Origin: Pasteurellaceae bacterium Orientalotternb1
Lineage (GTDB): Bacteria; Pseudomonadota; Gammaproteobacteria; Enterobacterales; Pasteurellaceae
Length of the DNA stretch: 64,000 nt
Reading direction: 5' to 3'
Assembly: GCA_011455275.1 (NCBI GenBank)
Contig: CP015028.1
Location: 1,028,911-1,092,910, forward strand
Of this stretch, positions 54,755 through 64,000 are shown piece after piece. The position numbers and the translations under genes are program-made. Numbering within the stretch: position 1 is the first letter of the stretch; every line of letters begins with the position of its first letter. The notes beneath the pieces were generated by a model. It ran no database searches. It was given only the letters and a program-made list of their open reading frames with translations, and was not told the origin of the DNA.

Positions 54755-54832
54755 AGCCTTTACTATTCTTGATTTTTCATTCCCCGCCTTTAGTGGTACA
54801 ATTCACGCCTATTTTTATTGAGAACTAAGACT

Positions 54833-55411
54833 ATGAGTCGTACCAAAAAAACACGCAGAATTAGCGATATTATGCCTGCTCGCAAAGCGGATAAACCTTT
54901 TGAGCTGCCGAAAGCTCGTCCTGCTAAAAATCGTAAACCTACCCGTTATGAATTAGATGCCCAAGCGCGTGAAGAGAAGAAAAAACGTAAGCACAAAGGC
55001 TTGCCGTCTGGCTCGCGGGCGAATGTGGGTGTAGAACCGAAAAAAGTCGAAGAAAAAGGGGTGAAAGATGCCCGTATCGGCAGCCGTAAAAAAGTGCCGT
55101 TGATCGTGGAATTTGTCAATAAACCAAGTGATAAGCCGATTAAACCATTGATTTCTGCCGAAGAAATTCAGAAACCACGTTTAGCCCCTGAAGTTGAATT
55201 GGAACAGTTGGAAAATAACGAATGTTTGAACCAGTTGTTAGATGATTTAGAAGCGGGCAAAACCCTTTCGCTTGCGGATCAAAAATTTGTCGATGAATGC
55301 TTAGATCGAGTTCACGAATTGATGACAGAACTCGGCATTGAAGACGAAGAAGAAAATGACGAAGCCTTACTGCGTCAGTTTGAAACGATGGATATTAACA
55401 AATTTAGATAA
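54833..55411 (+). CDS. yihI: Der GTPase-activating protein YihI
   Basis: Cytoplasmic activator of the ribosome-assembly GTPase Der. 192 residues. A very basic N-terminal half ([34 protein letters not shown]) and an acidic helical C-terminal half ([37 protein letters not shown]) are the YihI plan. ATG at 54833 gives the conserved start MSRTKK. Followed 17 bases later by the DUF2489 gene. Confidence 0.9.
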   Translation: MSRTKKTRRISDIMPARKADKPFELPKARPAKNRKPTRYELDAQAREEKKKRKHKGLPSGSRANVGVEPKKVEEKGVKDARIGSRKKVPLIVEFVNKPSDKPIKPLISAEEIQKPRLAPEVELEQLENNECLNQLLDDLEAGKTLSLADQKFVDECLDRVHELMTELGIEDEEENDEALLRQFETMDINKFR

Positions 55412-55428
55412 GCAGTTGGAAAAGCAGT

Positions 55429-55878
55429 ATGTGGCGATTTTTCTTAATCATTTTGGCAGTGCTGATCCTGCTTTCAATGGCGGCTTATGCGGCATCGCTG
55501 TTTTGGAAACTGCATCAGCAAAAAAAGCAACTTCAGCAAGCAAAAAATGAACGTTATCTGCGAGTGATTGACAGCATTCAAATCATCGCCCAAGCAATGA
55601 AAACGGATCAATGCGGCTTGTCTGAAGGGGTGCTACGGCTCAAACCGCTACTGGATGTGTTGGGGAAAAAATTAAGTGCTTTCCCTGCAATGTGGGGACT
55701 TTATCAAGTGGTGGAAGATATGCCGATTTTAGACGCTCGTAAAGGCTTGAAACGCAACGAGCGAATGAAATTGGACTTGGAACGTGAAGCTAAAGAAGCA
55801 GAATTAGAAAGCGAAATCCACACCGAATTATTGCGGTTACTTAACGAAATTGAACAATTTAAACTAGAGTTGAAGTAA
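55429..55878 (+). CDS. DUF2489 membrane-anchored protein
   Basis: 149 residues: one N-terminal membrane helix (MWRFFLIILAVLILLSMAAY), then a charged helical domain likely coiled-coil, with SIQIIAQAMKTDQCGLSEGV, the DUF2489 core, and acidic C-terminal helices. Function unknown. It lies between yihI and hemN, five bases before hemN, an arrangement common in this family of bacteria. Confidence 0.82.
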   Translation: MWRFFLIILAVLILLSMAAYAASLFWKLHQQKKQLQQAKNERYLRVIDSIQIIAQAMKTDQCGLSEGVLRLKPLLDVLGKKLSAFPAMWGLYQVVEDMPILDARKGLKRNERMKLDLEREAKEAELESEIHTELLRLLNEIEQFKLELK

Positions 55879-55883
55879 GTTAT

Positions 55884-57251
55884 ATGTCAGACATTATTTG
55901 GGATCTGAATTTGATCCAAAAATACAATCAATCAGGCCCACGTTACACGTCTTATCCTACAGCGTTGGAGTTTAACGAAGCCTATAACGATGACGATTTC
56001 AAAATCGCCGCCGAACGCTATCCAAACAAGCCGTTATCGCTCTATGTGCATATCCCGTTTTGCCACAAATTGTGTTATTTCTGTGCCTGTAACAAAATCA
56101 TTACTCGCCATCAGCACAAAGTCGATATTTATCTCGACTACCTTGAGAAAGAGATTTTGTACCGCTCAGCGTTATTTAAAAACCGCAAAGTGACCCAAAT
56201 TCACTGGGGTGGCGGCACACCAACTTACCTTGATGAAGAACAATCTGCCCGTTTGATGACGATGCTCCGCACCCATTTTGATGTTCAGGACGATGCGGAA
56301 ATCAGCATTGAGATGGATCCACGTGAAATCGAATTGTCGATGCTCGACCATTTACGCAAAATCGGTTTCAATCGCATTAGTATGGGTATTCAAGATTTCA
56401 ATAAAGATGTGCAAAAATTAGTCAATCGTGAGCAAGACGAAGCGTTCATTTTCGCCTTGATGCAACGGGCGAAAGAACTTGGCTTTAAATCCACCAACAT
56501 CGACTTAATTTACGGCTTGCCAAAACAGACCGTGGAAAGTTTTATATTCACGTTGGAAAAAGTGATCGAACTCAACCCTGACCGAATGAGCGTGTTTAAC
56601 TACGCTCACTTGCCGAACCGTTTTGCTGCTCAAATTAAAATTAAAGACGAGATGTTGCCCGCCCCAGAAACCAAACTGGAAATCTTGCAAAAAACGATCG
56701 AAACGCTCGGTAACGCAGGTTACAAATTCATCGGAATGGATCACTTTGCCAAACCTGATGATGAGTTGGCAATTGCCCAAGCTCAAGGTGTGCTACATCG
56801 CAATTTTCAAGGCTATACCACGCAAGAAGATGCCGATTTGCTTGGAATGGGGGTGTCGGCAATCAGTTTGTTGGGTGATAGCTATGCACAGAATCACAAA
56901 GAGTTAAAACAGTATTATGCCGAAGTGGAAATGCGGGGCATTGCGTTGCATAAAGGTTTGATGATGACCAAAGATGACTGCTTACGTCGTGATGTGATCA
57001 AAGCCTTAATTTGCAATTTCAAATTGGATTACGCTCCGTTTGAACAGCAATATGATATTCGCTTCCACAACTATTTTGCCGAAGATTTGGCGTTACTTGC
57101 CCTGCTTGCTAAAGATGGATTGTTAGACATTGGCGAAACTGGCATTGCCGTTTCACCACGGGGACGCTTGTTGATCCGTAATATCTGTATGTGTTTTGAT
57201 ATCTACTCTCGTCAACAAGCCAAACGTCAACAATTCTCACGAATTATTTAA
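55884..57251 (+). CDS. hemN: Oxygen-independent coproporphyrinogen III dehydrogenase
   Basis: Radical SAM enzyme that converts coproporphyrinogen III to protoporphyrinogen IX without oxygen. 455 residues. The start region YNQSGPRYTSYPTALEFNEA, the iron-sulfur motif PFCHKLCYFCACN (C-x3-C-x2-C), HWGGGTPTYL and DLIYGLPKQTVESF are diagnostic of genuine HemN, as opposed to HemW. Start ATG at 55884 is only a few bases after the DUF2489 stop. Together with hemA at the left edge this shows an anaerobe-capable haem route. Confidence 0.96.
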   Translation: MSDIIWDLNLIQKYNQSGPRYTSYPTALEFNEAYNDDDFKIAAERYPNKPLSLYVHIPFCHKLCYFCACNKIITRHQHKVDIYLDYLEKEILYRSALFKNRKVTQIHWGGGTPTYLDEEQSARLMTMLRTHFDVQDDAEISIEMDPREIELSMLDHLRKIGFNRISMGIQDFNKDVQKLVNREQDEAFIFALMQRAKELGFKSTNIDLIYGLPKQTVESFIFTLEKVIELNPDRMSVFNYAHLPNRFAAQIKIKDEMLPAPETKLEILQKTIETLGNAGYKFIGMDHFAKPDDELAIAQAQGVLHRNFQGYTTQEDADLLGMGVSAISLLGDSYAQNHKELKQYYAEVEMRGIALHKGLMMTKDDCLRRDVIKALICNFKLDYAPFEQQYDIRFHNYFAEDLALLALLAKDGLLDIGETGIAVSPRGRLLIRNICMCFDIYSRQQAKRQQFSRII

Positions 57252-57254
57252 GCA

Positions 57255-57312
57255 ACAAGCGGTCAGATTTTCTGAATTTTTTGCAAAACGTTGATGAAAA
57301 CCGACCGCTTGT
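57255..57312. repeat. Inverted uptake-signal pair between hemN and lptD
   Basis: ACAAGCGGTC (57255-57264) and GACCGCTTGT (57303-57312) separated by TTTTCTGAATTTTTTGC; likely terminator of the hemN message. Confidence 0.8.
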
Positions 57313-57335
57313 GTGCGGGGGTAAAAGGAAAAAAT

Positions 57336-59669
57336 ATGAAACAACATCCTTATAGTCTGTTGAGTTTAGCCATTTTTGCCGCCTGTTATAGCGGTTCAGC
57401 GATAGCGGACTTGAAAGCACAATGTTTGCTTGGCGTGCCGCATTTTCAAGGGGAAGTAGTGCAGGGGGAGCAAACCCAGTTACCTGTTTATATTGAAGCG
57501 GATAACGCTGAAATTAACCAACCGCGAGATGCAACCTATTCGGGTAATGTGGTCGTTAAGCAAGGCAACCGTACCATTGTAGCGGAGCAAATTCGTGTTG
57601 AACAAGATGGCAACAACGCTCGCCAAGCATTTTTACAAGGTGCATTTGACTATCAAGATAACTTAATCAATGCTAAAGGGCGTAATGCCTCAATCAATTT
57701 GTTGAATAAAGAGGCAGAATTATCTCAAACCGATTATCAGTTAGTCGGTCGTCAAGGTCGTGGCAAGGCGGAACAGGTGGCAGTGAGTGATAATAAGCGG
57801 GTGATGAAAAATGCCAGCTTCACCTCTTGTTTGCCTGATGATAAATCGTGGACTATTGTTGCCAGTGAGATGATCCAACACGTGAAAGAAGAGTATGCAG
57901 AAATGTGGCATGCTCGCTTTAAAGTGCTAGGCGTGCCCGTTTTTTATTCACCTTATTTGCAATTTCCAATCGGTGATCGCCGCCGCAGCGGTGTGCTTAT
58001 TCCAAATGCGGGACACTCTGGGCGAGATGGTTATTTCTATTCGCAACCGATTTATTGGAACATTGCACCGAATATAGATGCTACCATCACGCCAACTTAT
58101 TACAGCCGTCGTGGTTGGCAAGTTAGCCCAGAATTTCGTTACTTGAGCTCAATTGGTCAAGGACGAGTTGCAGCGGAATATATGCAGAAAGACCGCTTGC
58201 CAGAATGGACTGAGAAAAATAAGAGCCGCCATTTAATTTTTTGGCAGCATAATATCAATTTTGCGAGTAATTGGCGTTTTGCAGCGGATTATACTCGTGT
58301 CAGCGATCGCCGCTATTTCTCTGATTTTGATTCGTCATTTGGTAGTAGTACCGATGGTTATGCGACGCAAAATTTTAAGTTAGGTTATTATCAGCCAAGT
58401 TATAACTTATCTATTGCAGCAAAACGTTTCCAAACTTTTGACGAGTCTGGCAGTAAGCCCTATCGTGTTTTTCCACAAATCAATTTTAATTACTACAAAG
58501 ACAATTTAGTGCGAAATGGCGATTTTGCCTTTTTCTCGCAGCTTTCGCATTTTGCCAACGACAGCAAAACGATGCCGACAGCGTGGCGTTTGCATGCTGA
58601 ACCAGCACTGAATTTCCCAGTTGCCAACCGTTACGGTAGTTTAGGTATTGAAACAAAACTGTATGCAACCCATTACTGGCAAAAACAGGGGGAAGCCAAA
58701 AATGCAGAAGTGGTGCAACGAAGTATCAGCCGTATTTTACCGCAGTTAAAAGTGGATTTAAAAACGACTTTACAAGCGACAAAAGCGTTAATAACTGGTT
58801 TTACCCAAGTGCTAGAACCGCGTGTGCAATATCTTTATCGCCCGTATAAAGACCAAAGTGCGATCGGCTCAAAAAGACAAACCAGTTTAGGTTTAGGCTA
58901 TGATTCTGCATTATTGCAGCAAGACTACTTCTCGTTATTCAATGATCGTCGTTACAGCGGTTTAGATCGCATTGCTTCCGCCAACCAAATGACAGTAGGC
59001 GGTACGACACGTTTCTTTAAAGATAGCACGAGTGAAGAAGTCTTTAACCTAAGTGCGGGGCAGATTTATTACCTTAGCCCGTCGAAAGTGGATAGCAATT
59101 CTCAAAATACGACGGCTAAACGCTCGTCGTCTTGGTCGTTGGAATCAAACTGGAAATTCCATCCAAAATGGAATTGGCACGGTTCTTATCAATATGATAC
59201 CCGTTTAAATGAAACTTCATTGGCAAATACGTCATTGCAGTTTAAGCCAAAAGAAAATCACGTTGTACAGCTTAACTACCGCTATGCTAGCCGTAACTAT
59301 ATTGACCAAAATTTAAGTTCAAATTTATACGGTCAAGATATTAAACAAATTGGTATGGTGGCAGGTTGGGAACTAACAGACAATGTGTCGATGATGGCTT
59401 CTCACTACCAAGATCTTGCCTTGAAAAAGCCAGTAGAAAGCCAATTGGGTATAACCTATAACACTTGTTGTTGGAGTGCGAATTTTTATACTGCTCGACG
59501 TTTAGTGGCTACCCCAACAGGTAAACCAGACTCGATTAAAAATTTCTACTACGACAACCGTTTCGGTGTTAATTTTGAATTACGTTTTGGTAGCAATTAC
59601 AGCAGTGGCGTTTCGAAAATGCTGAAAAAAGGTATTATTCCTTACACTGAAGCATTTAGTATTAATTAG
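57336..59669 (+). CDS. lptD: LPS-assembly outer membrane protein LptD
   Basis: Essential outer-membrane barrel that, with LptE, puts LPS into the outer leaflet. 777 residues. Signal peptide [20 protein letters not shown], then an N-terminal OstA jellyroll ([20 protein letters not shown]), and a large beta-barrel region with [17 protein letters not shown], ending in YTEAFSIN. The four cysteines used for LptD disulfides appear retained: one near the mature N terminus (AQCLLG), one in FTSCLPDD, and the adjacent pair in [14 protein letters not shown] at 57336 follows AAAAGGAA. Terminator downstream. Confidence 0.95.
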   Translation: MKQHPYSLLSLAIFAACYSGSAIADLKAQCLLGVPHFQGEVVQGEQTQLPVYIEADNAEINQPRDATYSGNVVVKQGNRTIVAEQIRVEQDGNNARQAFLQGAFDYQDNLINAKGRNASINLLNKEAELSQTDYQLVGRQGRGKAEQVAVSDNKRVMKNASFTSCLPDDKSWTIVASEMIQHVKEEYAEMWHARFKVLGVPVFYSPYLQFPIGDRRRSGVLIPNAGHSGRDGYFYSQPIYWNIAPNIDATITPTYYSRRGWQVSPEFRYLSSIGQGRVAAEYMQKDRLPEWTEKNKSRHLIFWQHNINFASNWRFAADYTRVSDRRYFSDFDSSFGSSTDGYATQNFKLGYYQPSYNLSIAAKRFQTFDESGSKPYRVFPQINFNYYKDNLVRNGDFAFFSQLSHFANDSKTMPTAWRLHAEPALNFPVANRYGSLGIETKLYATHYWQKQGEAKNAEVVQRSISRILPQLKVDLKTTLQATKALITGFTQVLEPRVQYLYRPYKDQSAIGSKRQTSLGLGYDSALLQQDYFSLFNDRRYSGLDRIASANQMTVGGTTRFFKDSTSEEVFNLSAGQIYYLSPSKVDSNSQNTTAKRSSSWSLESNWKFHPKWNWHGSYQYDTRLNETSLANTSLQFKPKENHVVQLNYRYASRNYIDQNLSSNLYGQDIKQIGMVAGWELTDNVSMMASHYQDLALKKPVESQLGITYNTCCWSANFYTARRLVATPTGKPDSIKNFYYDNRFGVNFELRFGSNYSSGVSKMLKKGIIPYTEAFSIN

Positions 59670-59696
59670 GAAAATTCTCAATAGCAGTGTTTGAAG

Positions 59697-59730
59697 GCTG
59701 GGCTTGAATTCGATTAAGTTCAGCTTTTTT
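59697..59730 (+). terminator. Terminator of lptD
   Basis: GCTGGGCTTGAA pairs imperfectly with TTAAGTTCAGC, followed by six T, 28 bases after the lptD stop. Confidence 0.7.
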
Positions 59731-59899
59731 AGGTGTCGTGTGTGGTTAGCGTAAGGATTTTGGGCTGATATTGAGAACGGTTTGGAAAATTGTACAAAAA
59801 AATGATAATGATCATCGAATCAGCTAAAAAGTGCTAGAGTACAAGCGGTCATTTCCGTAAAATGTTTTGCAATTTTTACCTATTAGAGGATATTTACTT

Positions 59900-61873
59900 A
59901 TGATGAACAGAAGACGTTTTATTCAAATCGGGGCAACCACTGTTTTAGCCTTGAGTGCAAGCCGTTTTGGCTTTGCAGCCGCCAAAAACAAAGTGGCACT
60001 GCGTGTGATCGGAACAACAGATATTCACAGTTTTTTGACCGATTTTGACTACTACAAAGATGCACCAACTGACAAGTTTGGTTTCACCCGCACGGCAACC
60101 TTGATCGAACAAGCTCGTAAAGAAGTGAAAAACAGCGTTTTGGTGGATAACGGCGACTTAATTCAAGGTAATCCAATCGCTGACTATCAAGCGGCACTGG
60201 GCTATAAAGAAGGCAAAACCAATCCAGCGATTGATGCACTCAATTTTATGCAATATGACGTAGGAACACTTGGTAACCACGAGTTTAACTACGGTTTGAC
60301 CTATTTAGATGATGCGATCAAACAAGCAAAATTCCCAATTGTGAACGCAAACGTGGTGAAAGTGGGTTCGGACGAGCCAGTTTATCAACCTTATTTCATT
60401 CAAGAAAAAGACGTCGTTGATGAAAATGGCGTGAAACATATCGTGAAAATCGGTTATATCGGTTTCGTGCCGCCACAAATTATGGTGTGGGATAAAGCCA
60501 ATTTAGACGGTAAAGTGGAAGCTCGAGATATTGTGAAAACGGCGGAAAAATATGTGCCAATCGTGAAAAAAGCAGGGGCGGATATTATTGTGGCGTTAGC
60601 TCACACAGGCCCATCTGACGAACCATACAAAGAAGGGGCAGAAAATTCCGCTTTCTATTTAGCCGATGTGAAAGGCATTGATGCGGTGATTTTCGGTCAC
60701 TCACACCGCTTGTTCCCGAACAAAGAATTTGCTAAATCACCTAATGCGGATATTCAGAAAGGTACCGTTAAAGGTGTGCCAGAAAGTATGGCAGGCTACT
60801 GGGGCAACAACATCAGTGTGGTAGATCTTACTCTCGCACAAGAAAATGGCAAATGGGTAGTGATCGATGGTCAAGCGGTGTTACGCCCAATTTATGACGT
60901 TGAGAAAAAAGCCTCAACTGTAGATAATCACCCAGCCGTTGCAGCATTATTACAGCCCGTTCACGAAGCGACTCGTGCTTTCGTGTCTCAACCAATTGGT
61001 AAAGCAACCGACAATATGTACAGCTACTTAGCCTTGGTACAAGACGATCCAACGGTGCAAATTGTGAACCAAGCTCAACGGGCTTATGTGGAAAATGTAG
61101 TGAAAGGTTTGCCTGAACTGGCAGGTTTGCCAATTTTGAGTGCAGGTGCACCGTTTAAAGCAGGCGGTCGTAAAAACGATCCAAGTGGTTATACCGAAGT
61201 GGATAAAGGCGAATTGACTTTCCGTAACGCAGCGGATTTATACTTATATCCAAATACGTTGGTGGTGGTTAAAGTAACAGGTGAAGAACTCAAAGAGTGG
61301 TTGGAGTGCAGTGCAGGGATGTTCAACCAAATCGATCCAAATAGCGACAAGCCGCAATCGTTACTCGACTGGACAGGTTTCCGCACCTACAACTTTGATG
61401 TGATTGATGGCGTGCAATACCAATACGACATCACCAAGCCAGCTCGCTACGATGGTGATTGCAAGCTGATCAACCCAAATACCAGCCGTGTATTGAACTT
61501 AACTTACAACGGCAAAGCGGTTGATCCAAAAGCGGAATTTTTGATTGCGACCAACAACTACCGTGCGTACAGCAACAAATTCCCAGGCACTGGCGACAGC
61601 CACATTGTCTTTGCTGCCCCTGATGAAAACCGTCAAATTTTAGCGAACTACATCAGTGCAGAAAGCAAAGCTCACGGTCAAGTCAGTCCAAGTGCAGACA
61701 AAAACTGGCGTATCGCCCCAATTTCAGGCAAAGCGAAATTGGACGTGCGTTTTGAAACTTCACCAAGCGATAAAGCTAAAGCCTTTATCAAAGAGAAAGC
61801 CCAGTATCCAATGTCGTTCTTAAATACAGACGAAACAGGTTTTGCGGTGTATCAAATTGATTTGACTAAATAA
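59900..61873 (+). CDS. cpdB: 2',3'-cyclic-nucleotide 2'-phosphodiesterase / 3'-nucleotidase
   Basis: Periplasmic enzyme that degrades cyclic nucleotides and 3'-nucleotides for scavenging. 657 residues. The metallophosphoesterase domain shows [45 protein letters not shown] and FGHSHRLFP; the 5'-nucleotidase C-terminal domain follows (about 370-560). The N terminus [20 protein letters not shown] resembles a twin-arginine (Tat) signal (RRxF) rather than the Sec signal of E. coli CpdB. ATG at 59900 has AGAGGA upstream. An uptake word lies just before the gene. Confidence 0.93.
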   Translation: MMNRRRFIQIGATTVLALSASRFGFAAAKNKVALRVIGTTDIHSFLTDFDYYKDAPTDKFGFTRTATLIEQARKEVKNSVLVDNGDLIQGNPIADYQAALGYKEGKTNPAIDALNFMQYDVGTLGNHEFNYGLTYLDDAIKQAKFPIVNANVVKVGSDEPVYQPYFIQEKDVVDENGVKHIVKIGYIGFVPPQIMVWDKANLDGKVEARDIVKTAEKYVPIVKKAGADIIVALAHTGPSDEPYKEGAENSAFYLADVKGIDAVIFGHSHRLFPNKEFAKSPNADIQKGTVKGVPESMAGYWGNNISVVDLTLAQENGKWVVIDGQAVLRPIYDVEKKASTVDNHPAVAALLQPVHEATRAFVSQPIGKATDNMYSYLALVQDDPTVQIVNQAQRAYVENVVKGLPELAGLPILSAGAPFKAGGRKNDPSGYTEVDKGELTFRNAADLYLYPNTLVVVKVTGEELKEWLECSAGMFNQIDPNSDKPQSLLDWTGFRTYNFDVIDGVQYQYDITKPARYDGDCKLINPNTSRVLNLTYNGKAVDPKAEFLIATNNYRAYSNKFPGTGDSHIVFAAPDENRQILANYISAESKAHGQVSPSADKNWRIAPISGKAKLDVRFETSPSDKAKAFIKEKAQYPMSFLNTDETGFAVYQIDLTK

Positions 61874-61891
61874 CCGTTAAATCAATAAAAG

Positions 61892-61940
61892 ACAAGCGGT
61901 GAGTTCATTTGCAAATTTTGCAACGGAACTCACCGCTTGT
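61892..61940. repeat. Inverted uptake-signal pair between cpdB and the peroxiredoxin gene
   Basis: ACAAGCGGTGAG (61892-61903) and CTCACCGCTTGT (61929-61940), extended complementary arms, with TTTGCAAATTTTGC between. Lies between convergent genes and probably terminates both. The word here is followed by G instead of C on both arms, keeping the pairing. Confidence 0.8.
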
Positions 61941-61956
61941 TTATTGCAGCAGATGA

Positions 61957-62685
61957 TTAAGCAACGTATTTTTCTAAATCATCGCTACCACCGATGTGCT
62001 GACCACCGATGAAGACTTGCGGCACACTACTTTTGCCTGTGATAGCACGCACAGAGGTGGTGCTTGCATCACGACCAAGTACGATTTCTTCGTAGACTAA
62101 GCCTTTGGTATCCAACAATAATTTAGCTTTAATGCAGAACGGGCAACCAGGTTTGGTGAAAATGGTTACAGACGGTTTTGCTTGCCAATCTGGTTTGATA
62201 TATTTGAGCATAGTATCCGCATCAGATACTTTGAATGGGTCGCCAGGCTCGTTTGGTTCCACAAACATTTTTTCTACTACCCCATTTTTGACTAACATAG
62301 AGTAACGCCAAGAGCGTTTGCCAAAGCCTAAGTCATCTTTATCAACCAACATTCCCATTCTAGCAGTAAATTCACCGTTGCCATCTGGAATAACGGTGAT
62401 GCTTTCACTTTCTTGCTCTGCTTTCCAAGCATTCATAACGAATGTGTCATTTACTGAAATACATACAATATCATCTACACCTAATGCTTTGAATTCATTT
62501 GCTAATTCATTGTAGCGTGGTAAATGAGTTGATGAGCAAGTCGGGGTAAATGCCCCTGGTAATGAAAACACGACAACGGTTTTGTTATCGAAAAGCGAGG
62601 AACTTGTCACATCAACCCATTGATCGCCTTGGCGAGTATGGAATGTGACTTCAGGGACTTTCTTTCCTTCCATTGTTGCAGACAT
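61957..62685 (-). CDS. Hybrid peroxiredoxin-glutaredoxin (PGdx)
   Basis: 242-residue peroxidase that reduces hydrogen and alkyl peroxides using glutathione through its own glutaredoxin domain. N-terminal peroxiredoxin (Prx5 type) about 1-165 with PGAFTPTCSSTHLPRYNEL, peroxidatic Cys50; C-terminal glutaredoxin about 170-242 with FTKPGCPFCIKAKLLL (CPFC active site) and SSVPQVFIGGQHIGG. Haemophilus influenzae has the same fusion next to oxyR; here no regulator is adjacent. AGGAG-type site (AGGAGAAAATT) precedes ATG. Confidence 0.95.
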   Translation of the reverse strand: MSATMEGKKVPEVTFHTRQGDQWVDVTSSSLFDNKTVVVFSLPGAFTPTCSSTHLPRYNELANEFKALGVDDIVCISVNDTFVMNAWKAEQESESITVIPDGNGEFTARMGMLVDKDDLGFGKRSWRYSMLVKNGVVEKMFVEPNEPGDPFKVSDADTMLKYIKPDWQAKPSVTIFTKPGCPFCIKAKLLLDTKGLVYEEIVLGRDASTTSVRAITGKSSVPQVFIGGQHIGGSDDLEKYVA

Positions 62686-62717
62686 AATTTTCTCCTATTT
62701 TTACACTTTAAAAACCA

Positions 62718-62744
62718 AATACCACCATAATAAATGGTGGTATT
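62718..62744. repeat. Hairpin upstream of the peroxiredoxin gene
   Basis: AATACCACCA and TGGTGGTATT form a perfect ten-base stem with a seven-base loop, 33 bases before the ATG on the minus strand. It lies between the ppiB terminator and the gene, in the presumed leader or promoter region. Confidence 0.6.
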
Positions 62745-62815
62745 CAGTCCCGAAATTATAATAAAAATTCACTGAGAATTCTAATAGAGAGAAAAAATAG
62801 GGGGTGATTGAGTAT

Positions 62816-62846
62816 AAAAAAAGCGAGATCGCATTAGATCTCGCTT
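62816..62846 (-). terminator. Terminator of ppiB
   Basis: AAGCGAGATC and GATCTCGCTT (ten-base stem, six-base loop), with a T-run on the minus strand directly after. About 15 bases past the ppiB stop. Confidence 0.88.
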
Positions 62847-62861
62847 TGAATATGATTGAAA

Positions 62862-63371
62862 TTATTCCACAATAACAGAAGTAATCACGACATCTTCTTT
62901 CGGCACGTCTTGGTGGAAACCGTGATTGCCTGTTTTCACACCTTTGATTTTATCCACCACATCCATACCTTCAACGACTTCGCCAAACACGCAGTAGCCC
63001 CATTCTTGAACCACTTCACGACCGTGCATTTCTTTTGAACGATAGTTTAAAAAGGGGTTATCTGCCACATTGATGAAAAACTGTGCTGTTGCAGAATGTG
63101 GATCAGAGGTGCGAGCCATAGCGATAGTACCACGTTTGTTGCTTAAGCCGTTGTTTGCTTCATTTTTGATTGGGGCACGAGTATTTTTCTCACGCAAACC
63201 AGATTCCATACCGCCGCCTTGAATCATAAAACCGTCAATCACACGGTGAAAAATGGTGCCGTTGTAGAAGCCGTCTTTGCAGTAGGTTTCAAAGTTGGCT
63301 GCCGTATTAGGGGCTTTATCGAAATTTAAGGCGATTTTGATGTCGCCGAAATTGGTGTGTAACGTAATCAT
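62862..63371 (-). CDS. ppiB: Peptidyl-prolyl cis-trans isomerase B (cyclophilin)
   Basis: Cytoplasmic cyclophilin catalysing proline isomerisation. 169 residues, begins [20 protein letters not shown]; catalytic region [15 protein letters not shown], then [20 protein letters not shown] and the C-terminal [17 protein letters not shown]. No signal peptide, which separates it from PpiA. Divergent from cysS, the same arrangement as in Haemophilus influenzae; the shared upstream gap of about 140 bases contains one uptake word. Confidence 0.96.
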   Translation of the reverse strand: MITLHTNFGDIKIALNFDKAPNTAANFETYCKDGFYNGTIFHRVIDGFMIQGGGMESGLREKNTRAPIKNEANNGLSNKRGTIAMARTSDPHSATAQFFINVADNPFLNYRSKEMHGREVVQEWGYCVFGEVVEGMDVVDKIKGVKTGNHGFHQDVPKEDVVITSVIVE

Positions 63372-63514
63372 TGCAATTTGTTCCTTAATTAATGAAGGGA
63401 AAAGTTGGAGCGTATTATTAAAAAGTTTGGCAAAAATTGCAAAAAATTCTCAAAATCTGACCGCTTGTTTGCTATATTATCCGCTTTTAATTGGCACTCA
63501 ACAGAGAGAAAACT

Positions 63515-64000
63515 ATGCTCAAAATTTATAACACCCTTAAACGTGAGAAAGAAGAATTTAAACCGATCCACCCCGATTTTGTGGGAATGTATGTCTGCGG
63601 TGTCACGGTATTCGACTTCTGTCACTTTGGGCATGGGCGGACGTTTGTCTCTTTCGATGTGATTGCCCGCTATTTACGCTATCTTGGCTACAATTTGCGT
63701 TACGTTCGCAACATTACCGATGTGGACGATAAAATCATCAAACGAGCTATCGAAAACAATGAAAATTGGCAAGATTTGGTCGAGCGAATGATCAGGGAAA
63801 TGCACCGAGATTTTGATGCGTTAAACATTCTTCGTCCCGATTCTGAACCAAGAGCAACGTTGCATATCCCTGAAATTATTGCGATTGTGCAGACTCTTAT
63901 TGAGAAAGGTCACGCCTATGTCGCGGAAGATGGCGATGTGATGTTCAATGTCGAATCTTTCCAAAAATACGGCAAATTATCCCGCCAAAACCTTGAACAA
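63515..64000 (+). CDS. cysS: Cysteinyl-tRNA synthetase (3'-truncated by window edge)
   Basis: Charges tRNA(Cys). Only the first 162 codons are in the window. [20 protein letters not shown] at the N terminus, [10 protein letters not shown] with the zinc-binding Cys28, the class I HIGH-type motif here written HFGH in CHFGHGRTF, then [15 protein letters not shown] and the start of the connective peptide with [12 protein letters not shown]. The HFGH form has Phe where Ile or Leu is usual. The start ATG follows AGAGAGAA. Frame remains open to base 64000. Confidence 0.95.
   Translation, partial: MLKIYNTLKREKEEFKPIHPDFVGMYVCGVTVFDFCHFGHGRTFVSFDVIARYLRYLGYNLRYVRNITDVDDKIIKRAIENNENWQDLVERMIREMHRDFDALNILRPDSEPRATLHIPEIIAIVQTLIEKGHAYVAEDGDVMFNVESFQKYGKLSRQNLEQ

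Noticed and set aside
59799-59820. Possible Fur box (ATGATAATGATCATC) upstream of cpdB
   Set aside because: Only the first half matches the 19-base Fur consensus; about 12 of 19 positions, and cpdB is not a typical iron-regulated gene.
1-64000. CRISPR arrays, tRNA or rRNA genes, tetranucleotide phase-variation repeats, toxin-antitoxin pairs
   Set aside because: Looked for by eye on both strands; no regularly spaced repeats, no tRNA T-loop/acceptor pattern and no simple repeat tract of notable length was found.

Overview
The window looks like a chromosomal segment of a gammaproteobacterium of the family Pasteurellaceae. More than thirty copies of the DNA uptake word ACAAGCGGT (or its complement ACCGCTTGT) are scattered through it, often as inverted pairs just after genes. 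That is the Actinobacillus pleuropneumoniae-type uptake signal, not the Haemophilus influenzae type (AAGTGCGGT). Gene content fits: potABC, slt, opsX-type heptosyltransferase, a hybrid peroxiredoxin-glutaredoxin, ppiB divergent from cysS. The presence of tryptophanase predicts an indole-positive organism. I cannot name the species from sequence alone. No rRNA, tRNA, CRISPR array or intact insertion sequence was seen.

Layout. 1-6.3 kb: 3' part of hemA, then a convergent oligopeptide transporter operon oppA-oppB-oppC plus one fused two-domain ATPase. 6.6-13 kb (minus strand): ruvAB, potABC, an RNase T / pyrimidine-dimer glycosylase pair, gloA. 13-17.3 kb (plus): a membrane protein, ydbH, ynbE and a small secreted cysteine-rich protein. 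17.4-22.1 kb (minus): purT, tex, a drug/metabolite transporter. 22.2-26.3 kb (plus): a BaiN/HI0933-type flavoprotein and adhE with an FNR-like site. 26.4-31.7 kb: a DUF2254 protein, then a tandem glycine riboswitch in front of an AGCS sodium/amino-acid symporter, then slt. 31.7-34.8 kb: glycogen phosphorylase and rplY, divergent. 34.8-35.5 kb: an integrase remnant. 35.6-38.7 kb (minus): tnaC-tnaA-tnaB with CRP site. 38.7-46.6 kb (plus): a seven-gene cluster related to Escherichia coli ynbABCD that appears to encode an accessory phospholipid pathway. 46.7-51.1 kb: yccA, tusE, a heptosyltransferase, aroG, tyrA (frameshifted). 51.2-53.4 kb (minus): a frameshifted lipoprotein, bamE, yejK. 53.6-61.9 kb (plus): ridA, pgeF, yihI, a DUF2489 protein, hemN, lptD, cpdB. 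62-64 kb: the peroxiredoxin-glutaredoxin and ppiB on minus, and the 5' end of cysS on plus.

Most of the window is core metabolism and envelope biology. The parts that stand out are: (1) the phospholipid-like cluster at 38.7-46.6 kb, which combines an acyltransferase, a CdsA-like cytidylyltransferase, a (broken) CDP-alcohol phosphotransferase, a PAP2 plus dual-specificity phosphatase, a hydrolase-methyltransferase fusion and a WG-repeat exported protein; (2) a 25-codon tnaC leader peptide too short for ordinary gene finding, with the Trp/Asp/Lys/Pro spacing of known TnaC peptides; (3) the glycine riboswitch; (4) a pattern of single-base losses, mostly in short homopolymers, in four genes, which could be real decay or assembly error.
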